In this document: piece after piece, positions 20,379-31,929 of the stretch
Position numbering within the stretch: position 1 is the stretch's first letter
Layout of the letters: each line of letters opens with the position of its first letter
Assembly (NCBI GenBank): GCA_947247005.1
Contig: OX365946.1
Span: forward strand, 9,680,453 to 9,744,452
Length of the DNA: 64,000 nt
Source: Spisula solida
Taxonomy: Eukaryota; Mollusca; Bivalvia; Venerida; Mactridae
Direction of reading: 5' to 3'
Made by a program: the position numbers and the translations under genes
Notes under the pieces: generated by a model
What the model was told of the DNA's origin: nothing
Seen by the model: the letters and a program-made list of their open reading frames with translations, nothing else
The model's database searches: none

Positions 20379-21128
20379 TATGGCTCTGAGATCTGTGCAT
20401 GTAGCTCTGATATCTGTTCATATACAGTGCCCACCAAAAATAAGTATACAGTAAATAATTGTTGCAAAATTAAACTTGGTTAAATTATTTAATATCTGTT
20501 TATCAGACGGTCACAATTATACTAGTTTCTGAAACTACATTTACTAAATGAGTCAAATTAGAGATAGAAATAAAGATGAAAATGTTCGGAACTAATATAA
20601 CCATGTGATCAAAAAGGCTGAATTTTCCATCTTTTTGTGACAAAGTTACCATTCAAGAGGGACATAGAAACTTTAGATTTTGCACCTAGGGTACCAATAA
20701 TGTATGGCCTTTCCATTTCATTAACAAAAATATTCCTTTTCTTCAAATATATTGTTGCTTCACTGTTCTGCAAATAGTGTTATTACATGCATATAAGTGG
20801 GCAAATAACATTTGTATACTTATTTTTGGTGGGCAGTGTAGCTCTGAGATCTGTACATGTAGCTCTGAGATCTGTACATGTAGCTCTGAGATCTGTACAT
20901 GTAGCTCTGAGATCTGTTCATATAGCTCTGAGATCTGTACATGTAGCTCTGAGATCTGTACATGTAGCTTTAAGATCTGTGCACATAGCTCTGAGATATG
21001 TACTTATTGCTCTGAGATATGTGTACATAGCTCTGAGATATGTACTTATTGCTCTGAGATATGTGTACATAGCTCTGAGATATGTTTGTGTAGCTCTGAG
21101 ATATGTACACATAGCTCTGAGATCTTTA
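20379..21128. repeat. 21-bp minisatellite interrupted by a MITE
   Basis: Unit GTAGCTCTGAGATCTGTACA(T). Two units lie left of the MITE (20379-20424) and about fourteen right of it (20839-21128). The later units shift to GAGATATGT variants. As 21 is a multiple of three, all frames stay open and give repetitive peptides such as SSEICTC or ALRSVHV, which are not genes. Confidence 0.95.
20425..20838. mobile_element. 414-bp Tc1/mariner-type MITE
   Basis: Ends CAGTGCCCACCAAAAATAAG and, inverted, CACTGCCCACCAAAAATAAG: 25 bp with one mismatch. TA flanks both sides (20423-20424, 20839-20840). It sits inside the 21-bp minisatellite. No transposase frame. Confidence 0.85.
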
Positions 21129-21184
21129 TGTTTGTGATTATTTTTAGTGATAATGTTTTATTTTCTGGTAGAATGCAAAGGATG

Positions 21185-21330
21185 AAAAGTGATCACTCTT
21201 TGTATGTCTGTCCATCCATCCACAATTTTGTTGTGTAGACACTAGAGGTCACACTTCTGGCCTAATCCTTATGAAAGTGCATCACAATGATCATCTCAAC
21301 AAACTCTAGGTCATGTTTGACTAATCTACT
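21185..21330. mobile_element. Left-end fragment of a 145-bp-core element
   Basis: AGTGATCACTCTTTGTATGT, a short GTCCATCC tract and ACACTAGAGGTCACACTTC match the start of the element at 10460. It is truncated after about one unit. Confidence 0.6.
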
Positions 21331-21474
21331 GTTAGCTACTTTATCAACCTTTAAGCATTGTGATTTATTGTCGCATTGTATTTTGAAATAATTGATAGAT
21401 TAATAATTTATGTGTTTTTTTTGCATCCACACTTATATATACATGTATCAAGACGCTTCCTGATTATAATATAC

Positions 21475-21720
21475 TATTATTATGTTTCCTACATCTAGTT
21501 GGGGAGACATATTGATTTTGTGCTAACTCTGTGGTTGGATGTCACTCATAGAGTTTGTCTGCCCTAGTTCTCCTTAACTGTTGGTCGGAACAATGATACT
21601 TCAAATAAATTGTTGGTACCAAGCCCAGTTGTGCATTTTGTCAGGAGTTTTGGTCATATGATTTGCGTGAGTTATGGCCCTTTTTGTGGGAAACATAAAA
21701 AACCTGCTTGTATTTATTAT
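21475..21720. mobile_element. Dispersed element fragment (GGGGAGACATATTG type)
   Basis: GTTGGGGAGACATATTGATT, TTCTCCTTAACTGTTGGTCG and GAGTTATGGCCC recur in diverged form at about 16030-16150, 17320-17400 and 19230-19440. Confidence 0.45.
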
Positions 21721-21784
21721 ATTGGTGATAAATTTGCCCTGATTGAATTGAAAGTTTGTACGAAATGAGATGTATGTACATGTA

Positions 21785-22798
21785 CGAGGGCCGTTCATTT
21801 AATACCCGGACGATGGCAATAGCGCTTGATTGAAGCATGCGATTGTAATAATTTTTCGTCTAATTAGACGCACTCACCAACTTGATAATTCGACAAAACT
21901 TGGTAAAATTTTATCCAACCGAATACAAACTGTGGTTACTATAGTAACCCAACTAAGGGCTACCCGGCCCAACCCAAGTTTTCAGTGAAATGTAGGGTGT
22001 TGATATGACAGGGTGCGTGGTATAGTTGCCTTTTTTCAATGGAAAACATCATATAACGTTATGGCTACATCTACGTTATTTTATATAACGTTTGATGTCA
22101 TTTATGTACTGTTACTCTGCACGAAGCGCTGTTTAGTGACAACGGGCGTTTTTCTGTTAATATCGCAATGAAATCGAATTTGTTAGGGATACAACGATTA
22201 TGATACAATTTCGTAAAAGTTTTAGTCATACACCTATAAAACTAAAGAATCTATTTCAGCGAAGCCTTTTGGGAATATTTGTATCAATGGATTTCTGCTT
22301 ATAAACGGTTCTTTGATGACAAGGATCACCTTGCGATGATCCTAAGACGGGCCAATCTAACGTCAGAAACAGGAAAGTGTCGTCGGTTTAACACCTGTGG
22401 GGGGTAAACACTACTTGAAGAATACTACTATAGTAATTACGGAACCATGCGAAATTGTCCTGGATACAGCATTTAACATCACTACCGAATATCTTAAAAT
22501 GGTAAATGTGTGTGCTCGCGTAACTTTATGGCTCCAAAATGATCAAATAGAGAAAAAGTGTCACGTTTTAGAAGCGAAAATGGCGTAACGTCACAATATT
22601 TGACGTCGACTTGGGCCGACTCGCTTTACATGTACTTATTAAAACACCAATATTATGTAAACCCTTCGTCGTAACAAGTTGAAGTTTCGCATGTGAATTA
22701 AGGAATGATGTGAATGTATTCCTGTACGTTTTCATCAATATCGGTCCACTAGTTTTCCAGCAATATCGATCGTCCGGGTATTAAATGAACGACCCTCG
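21785..22798. mobile_element. Internally deleted mariner element (1014 bp)
   Basis: Terminal inverted repeats begin CGAGGGCCGTTCATTTAATA and CGAGGGTCGTTCATTTAATA (about 30 bp, one mismatch). TA flanks both ends (21783-21784, 22799-22800). The plus strand keeps N-terminal mariner transposase remnants (see 22285-22588), but the catalytic region is gone: only ~210 bp separate them from the right end. Confidence 0.85.
22285..22588 (+). pseudogene. Decayed mariner transposase N-terminal half
   Basis: Three successive segments in three different frames resemble the paired helix-turn-helix DNA-binding part of mariner transposases: SAYKRFFDD (like the WYxRF motif), DDPKTGQSNVRNRKVSSV (like DDPRSGRP), and VLDTAFNITTEYLKM with NVCARVTLWLQNDQ (like ILtxxLxMrkVxARWVPrxLtxxQ). 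At least two frameshifts separate them and no D,D34D domain follows. Confidence 0.75.
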
Positions 22799-22967
22799 TA
22801 TGTGCATGTCTTTACATTGGTTTTTAACATAGTTTTTCTATCTATACATTTTGTATAGTTTCTCTCTTTACTTATAGGCCTCCTCATAGTGTTTGTATTT
22901 TTTGTTCCTACTATTTGGGATTATCCTGTTAATGGTTTATACAGGCTGTGAAAGAGTGTGCAATGTT

Positions 22968-24418
22968 TTTAGCTCACCTGTCACAAAGTGACAAGGTGAG
23001 CTTTTGTGATCGCTCTTCGTCCGTCGTCCGTCCGTCCGTTCACAATTGCTTGTGAACACACTATAGGTCACAAATTTAGCCTGATCAATATGAAACTTGA
23101 TCACAATGATCATCTTCATACAATCTAGGTCAAGTTCGATATTGGGTCATCTGGGGTCAAAAACTAGGTCACTAGGCCAAATCAAAGGAAAACCTTGTGA
23201 ACACATTAGAGGTCACAATTTGAGCCTAATCTTTATGAAACTTGATCACAATGATCATCTCTATAAAATCTAGGTCAAGTTCGATATTGGGTCATCTGGG
23301 GTTAAAAACTAGGTCACGAGGCCAAATCATTGAAAAAGCTTGTGAACACACTAGAGGTCGCAATTTGAGCCTAATCTTTATGAAACTTAATCATAATGAT
23401 CATCTCTATAAAATCTAGATCAAGTTCGATATTGGGTCATCTGGGGTCAAAAACTAGGTCACAAGGCCAAATCATTGAAAAAGCTTGTGAACACACTAGA
23501 GATCACAATTTTGACCTTATCTTTATGAATCTTGGTCACAATGATCATCTCTATAAAATCTAGGTCAAGTTTGATATTGGGTCATCTGGGGTCAAAAACT
23601 AGGTCACAAGGCCAAATCATTGAAAAAGCTTGTGAACACACGTGAGGTCACAATTTTAACCTAATCTTCTTCACATTTTTTAAGCTACGGCTATTACGAA
23701 ATTTGGAATACATGCATAGTTTTACGAACCCAAATTAACTTTGACCTTGATATTGACCTAATGACCTACTTTCACATTTCTCAAGCTACGACCTTCAAAT
23801 TTGGAACACATGCATAGTTTACAAACCAAAATGAACTTTGACCTTGATATTGACCTAGTGACCTACTTTCACATTTCTCAAGCTACGACCTTCAAATTTG
23901 GAACACATGCATAGTTTTACAAACCAAAATGAACTTTGACCTTGATATTGACCTAGTGACCTACTTTCACATTTTTCAAGCTACGACCTTCAAATTTGGA
24001 ACACATGAATAGTTTACAAACCAAAATGAACTTTGACCTTGATATTGACCTAGTGACCTACTTTCACATTTCTCAAGCTACGACCTTCAAATTTGGAACA
24101 CATGCATAGTTTTACAAACCAAAATGAACTTTGACCTTGATATTGACCTAGTGACCTACTTTCACATTTTTCAAGCTACGACCTTCAAATTTGGAACACA
24201 TGCATAGTTTTACGAACCAAAATGAACTTTGACCTTGATATTGAGCTAGTGACCTACTTTCACATTTTCCAAGCTACAGGCTTCAAATTTACCTAATAAT
24301 CCAATTTTCACAAATGAAGCCTCTATTGCATAACATTGAATTTTGTGAATCAATCTTCAATGGTATTGTCTGCACAGCACAACAGGTGAGCGACCTAGGG
24401 CCCTATGGGCCCTCTTGT
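22968..24418. mobile_element. Bivalve dispersed element with two different tandem cores
   Basis: Same ends as 10460-12062: AGCTCACCTGTCACAAAGTG with GACAAGGTGAGCTTTTGTGA on the left, CAGGTGAGCGACCTAGGGCC and CCTCTTGT on the right. The first half has four 145-bp-type units (23045-23650). The second half has about six ~98-bp units of another sequence (23655-24290). Confidence 0.8.
23655..24290. repeat. ~98-bp tandem repeat, about six copies
   Basis: Unit contains CAAGCTACGACCTTCAAATT, AACACATGCATAGTTT and TGACCTTGATATTGACCTAG. It is unrelated to the 145-bp unit next to it apart from GACCT/AGGTC motifs. Confidence 0.9.
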
Positions 24419-24459
24419 ATATATATTCTCCCAGTATACTAGTAATGCTTGATTGATCA

Positions 24460-25070
24460 TTTTGTAATACCCCTGCACGAGAGGGGTATACTAGATTCAG
24501 CTTGTCTGTTAGCTCTAGATGCATTGCTGGGGTCACAAAGTGTTGTAAGGTGGTATACTGGATTTGGCTTGTCTGTACATCTCTAAACACATTTCTGTGG
24601 TCACAAAGTGTTGTAACGTGGTATACTGGATTTGGCTTGTCTGTACATCTCTAAACACATTATTGTGGTCACAAAGTGTTGTAAGGTGGTATACTGGATT
24701 TGGCTTGTCTGTACATCTCTAAACACATTTCTGTGGTCACAAAGTGTTGTAACGTGGTATACTGGATTTGGCTTGTCTGTACATCTCTAAACACATTATT
24801 GTGGTCACAAAGTGTTGTAACGTGGTATACTGGATTTGGCTTGTCTGTACATCTCTCAACACATTTCTGTGGTCACAAAGTGTTGTAACGTGGTATACTG
24901 GATTTGGCTTGTCTGTACATCTCTAAACACATTTCTGTGGTCACAAAGTGTTGTAACATGGTATACTAGATTTGGCTTGTCTGTACATCTCTAAACACAT
25001 TTTTGTCGTCACAAAGTGTTGTAAGGGGGTATACTGGATTCAGCTTGTCTGTACGTCTGTCTGTCCGTCC
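24460..25070. repeat. 68-bp tandem repeat, about eight copies, in a dispersed element
   Basis: Head AATACCCCTGCACGAGAGGG. The unit (GGTCACAAAGTGTTGTAACG, GGATTTGGCTTGTCTGTACA) recurs every 68 bp from 24531, then a GTCTGTCTGTCC tract. Its frames encode artefactual peptides. Confidence 0.9.
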
Positions 25071-25074
25071 TTTG

Positions 25075-26680
25075 ACACATTCTTGTTGACCAAACTTCTC
25101 CTGCAGTTTAGGCAGTATTTCCTACAAACTTCCACCAACAAAACAAACGTAACATGTAGATGTGCATAAAAGAAATAATTTGCACTGCGACAATTTTGAG
25201 GACGGGGTATATAAGTGTGCCGAATGCCGACATCTTGGGGTTTTTTTAAGGCACGGTGTAAATCTTTTTTTGAGTACACGAATCTAACGGACGTCGGTTG
25301 AAAGGTTCTAGTCAGGGGACCAACTTCCGGAAGTCCGGATTAGCTGCACTAAAAAGAAGGAAATAAAAAGTTGTTCGAAGAAAAGAATCCAAATATTGAC
25401 TGAGTTATGGTCATTTAAAATTTCATATGCTGAATTTTGACAACAGAACAATGTTTGAAACAGAGTTTTGGTGTAGAAGTGTCTGCTAATATAACTTGAA
25501 ACAGACTTTCATCCACTTTTAAGGATTGGGCATAGTGCCTCAGTAGAATCCCTGTAGTGTCACTTAGCATGAAAATCTTGTTTTTATGAAATTTTCGCAT
25601 TCCTTGTATAATGATCACTTGTCTCGATCATTGCAGTATGTGTATGTATAATTATATTACATGTATATTTGTTGGTTGTGAATCATGATTGATTATCACA
25701 AAGATCTGAACAAACAAACAAAGGAGTGGTTGTATTATGACAAAACATAGGGTACACAAAAAATATTGTTATTACAATTTTTGGCACAACTGTACATTTA
25801 GTGGTGTTACACCTTCTCATTTATTGTTGTCTGTTACCTATTTGTACATGTATGTATTATCAAAATTATTTCTGAATCAGAATATTGTTATTTGTGCACT
25901 GAGGAAGTCAATTAATTAAATAGTTTGTATAACATGTTTTCATTGGCCAATGGTTTGTAAAACTTGTTTTCATTAGCTGATCACTTCAAAAATTGCTTTG
26001 AATCTTTCACCAATCCCCACAAATAATATATAGACTTTCATATTTACTTATAGTTTACTATTATACACCTTATTGAGGGTTTTGTTTGTAGCAAAACTAA
26101 TGTTAGTCTGTTAGACACAGAAGCAGTATTGCGCCGACCCCACACTATGTTCCATATAGTGTAAGTAAAAATAAATTCATATCTCCTTCATTTTAATCTG
26201 TGAAACAGATTTCATTACGTAACTTATGTGCTTTAAGTAGACTCATTCATTGGACGCTGACAAATTTGAGCAACTTTTATTGGGGTTGCCTCAGTGGTGC
26301 ATCAATGGTTTGGTCACAATTACTTCAGTGCTTGACGCCGTCGTCATTAGGGTCAGTTGATTGATACCCACCCACTGGGTGAGGGTATATTTACAATCAT
26401 TTCTTTCGTTCCAATTTCAATTCATTTGAAGTTTGGCCTTGTGATATAATAGTGCTTTCAATTAACTTAAATATTTTATGATTAACAAATTGGCTTCCTA
26501 TAAGACACCAGAGTACTGTTTTATCACAGTATAGACACCAGAGTACTGTTTTATCAAAGCTCTCTGATGCAGAAATCTTCAAGTTGTCCACAGATTTAAA
26601 GTCTTTATAACTCTTCAACAACGTTAAATTGGGAGGTAAACCGGTAGCTATAGTTATGGCAAGTATATCAAATTTGTAAC
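25075..26680. other. Intergenic, nothing recognised
   Basis: No supported exon, RNA gene or repeat array. A 23-bp near-duplicate (AGACACCAGAGTACTGTTTTATC) occurs twice at about 26502-26557. Confidence 0.4.
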
Positions 26681-26689
26681 CCGACAGTA

Positions 26690-26870
26690 TGGGTTTAATT
26701 TCCAGTCATGGCTAGTCATACCTTTCCATTGAAACTACAAAAATGTTGATTTTCCTTCATTTTAAGGAGAAGTTGCTGGTTCCTTGTGTAAGGGTAATTA
26801 AGCACTGGTTAGGATACACTCATATGAATCGACTGCTGTATATAACTGAAAAACAATACCTTGGTTTGCA
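26690..26870 (+). repeat. Dispersed SINE-like body (second copy)
   Basis: TTTCCAGTCATGGCTAGTCA, CTGGTTCCTTGTGTAAGGGT and ATATAACTGAAAAACAAT match the SINE at 13142-13385. The tRNA-like head is missing or diverged. Confidence 0.55.
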
Positions 26871-28280
26871 TATGCTTACTTTCTGTACTCTGAACACTGT
26901 ATGGCCTACCTTAAGATGTAATATTTGTACAGTATTTTCTGTCTTACTTTACAGATCTTGGACTTAATTGTTATAGTCTGGCAGAACTTGCGATTGACTG
27001 TGCAATGTCTTCTATACAAAGTGTTTTTGCATTTTCTTGTTCTCATGACAATACCATAACATAATCTGGATGATGCCACCTTGTCATCATTGAGCAATTC
27101 TCGCAAAGAGGCCCCAAAGAGGTAAATGAATTTTCATGTATAATACATAAGCAGTATTTGTACATTTATCTTTTAGTAAAACATACAGCAAGATGCCCCT
27201 TTTGATGAAATGAGGGTACTTAATATTGCTTTTTACATATGGTAGTGCATTGAGGGATGGAAACATGTATTGGTAACTTGAGAATCCTTGAGTCTGGCCA
27301 TGATCTACTTTACCGTGTTTTTAAAGATTTGATTGGCTGGTAGTAAGGGGGGGGGGATACATATATTTATAAACTTTTCTTATAAATCATTTTGTTAAAT
27401 GCCATTTGTTTTACATGTGTTATCCTACGGACACTACTATTTGTATTGAGTGATTATTTATGTAAAGATTAAAAAGTATTATGTATAATTATGAAGAATT
27501 TTCATAGTAACTCACTTATTTATTGTTGCAAATTACAGGATCTCTTTTTGATTACATTACATTTTCAATGCAAACCATTTGACCATATTTTAGTTCATTA
27601 TGTCATAAGTTGATTTCATTCTGTGGCATCACAATAGTTCAGCTCTTTGATCTTATATTTGATGATTGTTTTACAGCAATGCCCAGTGTAGCACCTTTAC
27701 ATATAATCCATACTCACTGTTCCTTTATTAACCCTTTACTCCATGGAAGCCTAGGAAAACTGGTTAAGTGAATCGGCCACCACACAGGTCCGTGAAAAGT
27801 GTCCTAAACCACCTGACTGCACTCCGTAAGAGGTCATGTTCAAATGACTTCTCTGGTGCACAATGACGTCACATTGTCCAATGAAATTATAATTTTATAT
27901 AGCCGCCTCAGCAGATTTTCACTGAACTTTAAGATTTGTGAGAGGAGTGATTTGATTGAGGTAAAGTTGACATAGACATGACCCCATACGGAGTATCGCC
28001 AGATCCTATATCAGCATTAAGTAGTAAAGCATATTAAGGGTCTGATTTTAATGAGATTGCTGACTTTTCAGATTCCTATATAAATTCGGTGTCTGTTTAT
28101 CTTTTTAACCAGTATTTTATTTCAATGTTTACATTCATTGCTTGGCTTGTTCTTTACTGGAAGCAATTAACAGCAGAGTTATTGCCCTTGTTTGAGAATA
28201 GTCATTGTCTATTGTATTTGGAGCTTAATCATGTATTATATGAAATCCACCCCTCGTTCGTTATCGATTATGTTATTGCT
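26870..28280. other. Intergenic, nothing recognised
   Basis: AT-rich sequence with a G9 tract near 27346. No supported feature. Confidence 0.4.
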
Positions 28281-28284
28281 ATTA

Positions 28285-28365
28285 CTAATAATAATAATTA
28301 TTATGATTACAATAATATGATAATAATATGTTAATAATATGATAATAATGATAAATATGATAATT
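28285..28365. repeat. (TAA/TAATAATATGA)n low-complexity tract
   Basis: AT-only trinucleotide-like repeat, with long open frames on both strands as an artefact. Confidence 0.85.
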
Positions 28366-28674
28366 GTTGTATTATGGAGGCCTATCAGTGACACACTGCC
28401 AGTCTGTATCATATTGAGCACTAATATTTTATGTATATATTCATATTTTGTGTGCACAACATTGACATTTTCATCATTCATATTTTGGTCTTGTAAAGGG
28501 CTTGGCTAGTTTAGGGGTGTAATATTTAAAAGAACTCTCTTCAACTTCCCCTTTTCACTTGTATTGATATAGATTTTGATCCGACTAATTGGTTGCAAGT
28601 ATGTATGGTCATACATGTTTTACAATCATGTTTTTGTTCAATCTTTACTTTTAAATACTGTTAGGCCAATGTTT

Positions 28675-28945
28675 TTTATGCCCTGGCATCTACTGATACA
28701 GGAGGCATATAGTGATTGTCCTGTTTGTCTGTCCGTTCATTCCATTAAAAATGTTAACCAAAACTTTACAGTTATTGAAACTCATGTGCATTGCTTTCAA
28801 ACTTAGCATACTTGTTTACCATCATTAACACCTTACATTGTCAAATCCATGTAACACTATTCAACATTTAAACAGAGTTATGGCCCCTGATTGACTTAGC
28901 TAGTTTCCACCAGGGCATATGCGTTTATTGAACGCAGTCTTGGTT
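28675..28945. mobile_element. Dispersed element, GGCATATAGTGATT family copy 2
   Basis: Head TTATGCCCTGGCATC...AGGAGGCATATAGTGATTGT, short GTCTGTCCGTTC tract, tail GCATATGCGTTTATTGAACG then CAGTCTTGGTTT. Same layout as 8791-9095. Confidence 0.75.
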
Positions 28946-28997
28946 TCTTTTAATTTTGCTGTCTGGGAGAGAGAGTGCAAAATTAACAAAAGAGTAT

Positions 28998-29590
28998 TAG
29001 GTAGCTCACTAGCCTATGTGAGCAGTGTTAGGTCGTTCACTAGCCTATGTGAGCAGTGTTAGGTCGTTCACTAGCCTATGTGAACAGTGTTAGGTCGTTC
29101 ACTAGCCTATGTGAGCAGTGTTAGGTCGTTCACTAGCCTATGTGAGCAGTGTTAGGTCGTTCACTAGCCTATGTGAGCAGTGTTAGGTCGTTCACTAGCC
29201 TATGTGAGCAGTGTTAGGTCGTTCACTAGCCTATGTGAGCAGTGTTAGGTAGCTCACTAGCCTATGTGAGCAGTGTTAGGTTGTTCACTAGCCTATGTGA
29301 GCAGTGTTAGGTCGTTCACTAGCCTATGTGAGCAGTGTTAGGTCGCTCACTAGCCTATGTGAGCAGTGTTAGGTCGTTCACTAGCCTATGTGAGCAGTGT
29401 TAGGTTGTTCACTAGCCTATGTGAGCAGTGTTAGGTCGCTCACTAGCCTATGTGAGCAGTGTTAGGTCGTTCACTAGCCTATGTGAGCAGTGTTAGATAG
29501 CTCACTAGCCTATGTGAGCAGTGTTAGGTCGTTCACTAGCCTATGTGAGCAGTGTTAGGTCTTTCACTAGCTTATGTGAGCAGTGTTAGG
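28998..29590. repeat. 31-bp minisatellite, about 19 copies
   Basis: Unit GTTAGGTCGTTCACTAGCCT-ATGTGAGCAGT. Copies differ mainly at one position (GTCGTT, GTAGCT, GTCGCT, GTTGTT). Each unit holds an inverted TCAC...GTGA pair around TAGCCTAT. Units abut without spacers. Confidence 0.95.
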
Positions 29591-29916
29591 GTCCAAAAGG
29601 TCGTCTTTATAGTTTTCCTACTCTTGACAGCAAAGTTAAAAAAAAATCATGCAATCCTAGAAATAAACAAAAACTGGTCTTAGCTTGTTGATATCTGTGT
29701 GCATTTACGAAAGGTTAGATATGATTGATTCACTGTATAAGTTGTATGTTGTATCATCTTGCACTCAGATAATTGTGTTAACATGAAATATGAATTATGG
29801 CCTAGAAGTGTACAAAACAAGTGTAGGTGATCTGTTTATTGTCAGTAACATGTGTGGATCTATAGGGGGACTGGGCAGGGTCCCCTAAACTTTAGGCAAA
29901 AGTGTTATATTATAAC

Positions 29917-30705
29917 TAGGGATGGCAACGAGTACCCGAGTACTCGTTCAAAGGTCCGATTATCGAATAGCAAAATCAGTATTCGAGTACTCAGAAAAAA
30001 AAAATATATATTGTTAATCCTGTCTCGTACAGAACGTGTCCAAGCCTTATCTGGTCTATTACAATTAACAATGTGTCACCAGTCTTTAATCGCCGACACA
30101 GGTCGCTAATTGCAAGCGTTATCAAAACACAGACCTGTCAATCATCGTCTGTTAATTTGTTTATGACACAGGGTTCTTTTGTTGACATCAAACCGAGTAC
30201 AGTAATTGTCATCGATCTTTAATTGGCAGTCATTGTTTATTGGGTGTGAAAGTCAATTAAGAAATGAATAAAATATTACTTTAAATTTTAATCGTTCTCA
30301 AGCGTATATAAATGAACGATAACTCGACTGTGAATTGGTCACGCTGTGTAAATATTACTGTCACCGGTTGATATGAGTATTCCCCCTTAGTTGTCTATTT
30401 GTTATTATTTGATTTTCTAGTGTTATTGATCAAAAGTTATATTGCATTTACACTGTATTGTTGTTCCTTTCATTAGTTTTTATTGTTTTAACCTTCCTCT
30501 ACCGATCTAGAGCTGCTGATCATCAACTGAACAGAACGGACAGGCGTACATGATGTTCTATTTGAAGTTGTACACGCACTTTTGCAGTACAACATTTCTG
30601 TTCCCAAATATCCTGCACATTTAATGTTTTCCGAGTACCCGAGTACTCAATCGGAAGAATGACCGAGTACCCGAGTACCGATTTTAGTACTCGTTGCCAT
30701 CTCTA
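29917..30705. mobile_element. hAT-like MITE (789 bp) with GAGTACCCGAGTACTCG ends
   Basis: Left end TAGGGATGGCAACGAGTACC, inverted right end TAGAGATGGCAACGAGTACT. The 8-bp duplication ATTATAAC flanks it (29909-29916, 30706-30713). Subterminal CCCGAGTACTCG palindromes occur at both ends. No transposase. Confidence 0.9.
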
Positions 30706-30713
30706 ATTATAAC

Positions 30714-31223
30714 ACTAGTTTGACAGGGCTTAAACAGTGTTGGTAGGTGACACTATTAAAAAGAAAAAAGTGAGTTAGGGGGGGTAATAATCTGGGAATT
30801 AATTTATTCTGACCTTATTTTATTTCAGAAAAAATGTATTGACATTTAGTGTAACATCTATTTTTAGATTTTTATCAAAAAATAAAATTTTCTGATTCAT
30901 TATCATACATGTATACTGTTATATTTAGTAGATGTTTCTCGGTTTTGTATAACTAGGAACTTAGTTCCAAATGGATTTGTCTATACTGCACAATAAGCTT
31001 GTCTTCTAATTATCACCATTGTATAGTTTCATTTTTATTGTCTAGTCATTCAATTGTTGATTTTATGCTTGTTATTATATGAATATAGAGGAAAAAAAGC
31101 CATCAGGACTTTTGTTGTATTTTATTCCAATATGTTCCTATAGAGTTGAAAGATGACTTGGTAAAGTTTGTATACAGGTATATAACAATAGAATAAGTAC
31201 ATATTTTAAAATTGTACTAACAT
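30714..31223. other. Intergenic spacer, nothing recognised
   Basis: AT-rich sequence between the hAT element and the segmental duplication. Confidence 0.4.
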
Positions 31224-31746
31224 TGACTAAGGTTATCAGGGGTTCCATTAGCTTCTGAATGTCAAGGGTCATGTTCATACTTATGACTTGAGTTTTACCA
31301 TTTTATAGGCAAAATACTCATGGTTTTAAGAAACAATTGACCCTTCAACAAACAGCAAATCTTGAGGGTCAAAATGGGGCAATATAAAAATTTCAAGGGT
31401 CAAAACCCCTACTCTCGGGTCAAGTGGAACCAATGGGTTATGTCCTCCACAAGTGGAATTTCCTCCACACATGCAGAGATTCTGTTGCTGTTTATTTGCT
31501 TGTCAAAGAGGAGTTGAATATTAGTTCAAGTGGTTAGGTTAACAGACCACTGTAAGAAACATACACACTTGTTGATTAGCTTCATAAAACTCCATCAAAA
31601 CCAATCAAAGTACTGTAATAAGTACTGTACATGTACAGACCATTCCAAGCTGAAATGTCGGCAGCACATAGCCTCTCATATAAGAGACAGACACAGCACG
31701 TACCACTCCACATACCCCTAAAAAGCATACTTCAAACAAGCCTATA

Positions 31747-31928
31747 AGCGGATTTAGCTCAGTGGTAACGCACTGGACTGTCAATCTAGAGGTCGTGGGT
31801 TCAATCCTCGGCATCGGAACTTGACATTTCTGAAGTATTTATAATATTTTCGCTATATCTGACTTTGTGTAATGCAAAGTATCTGGGTAAAGGTGCCAGG
31901 AAGCCATGTATCGGTGCTATACACCGAA
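31747..31928 (+). mobile_element. tRNA-derived SINE, 3'-truncated
   Basis: The head has box A (TTAGCTCAGTGG), an anticodon arm CTGGACTGTCAATCTAG with anticodon GTC, and an eroded box B (GGTTCAATCCTC). The acceptor stem does not pair and a body follows (TATCTGGGTAAAGGTGCCAG, TGTATCGGTGCTATACACCG), so it is a SINE and not a tRNA-Asp gene. The tail is cut by an AGGTCA-type element. Copy B keeps a longer tail ending TTCGCATGAAAAAGGCGG. Confidence 0.7.
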
Positions 31929-31929
31929 C

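Noticed and set aside
20777..21238. 153-residue Cys/Ser-rich repeat protein (SSEICTC)
   Set aside because: A 21-bp minisatellite keeps all frames open on both strands. No signal peptide, and the start lies in the MITE.
28998..29590. CRISPR-like array
   Set aside because: Units of 31 bp are directly adjacent, no unique spacers, and the genome is animal.
31747..31815. tRNA-Asp(GTC) gene
   Set aside because: Acceptor and T stems do not pair, box B is eroded and a SINE body follows.
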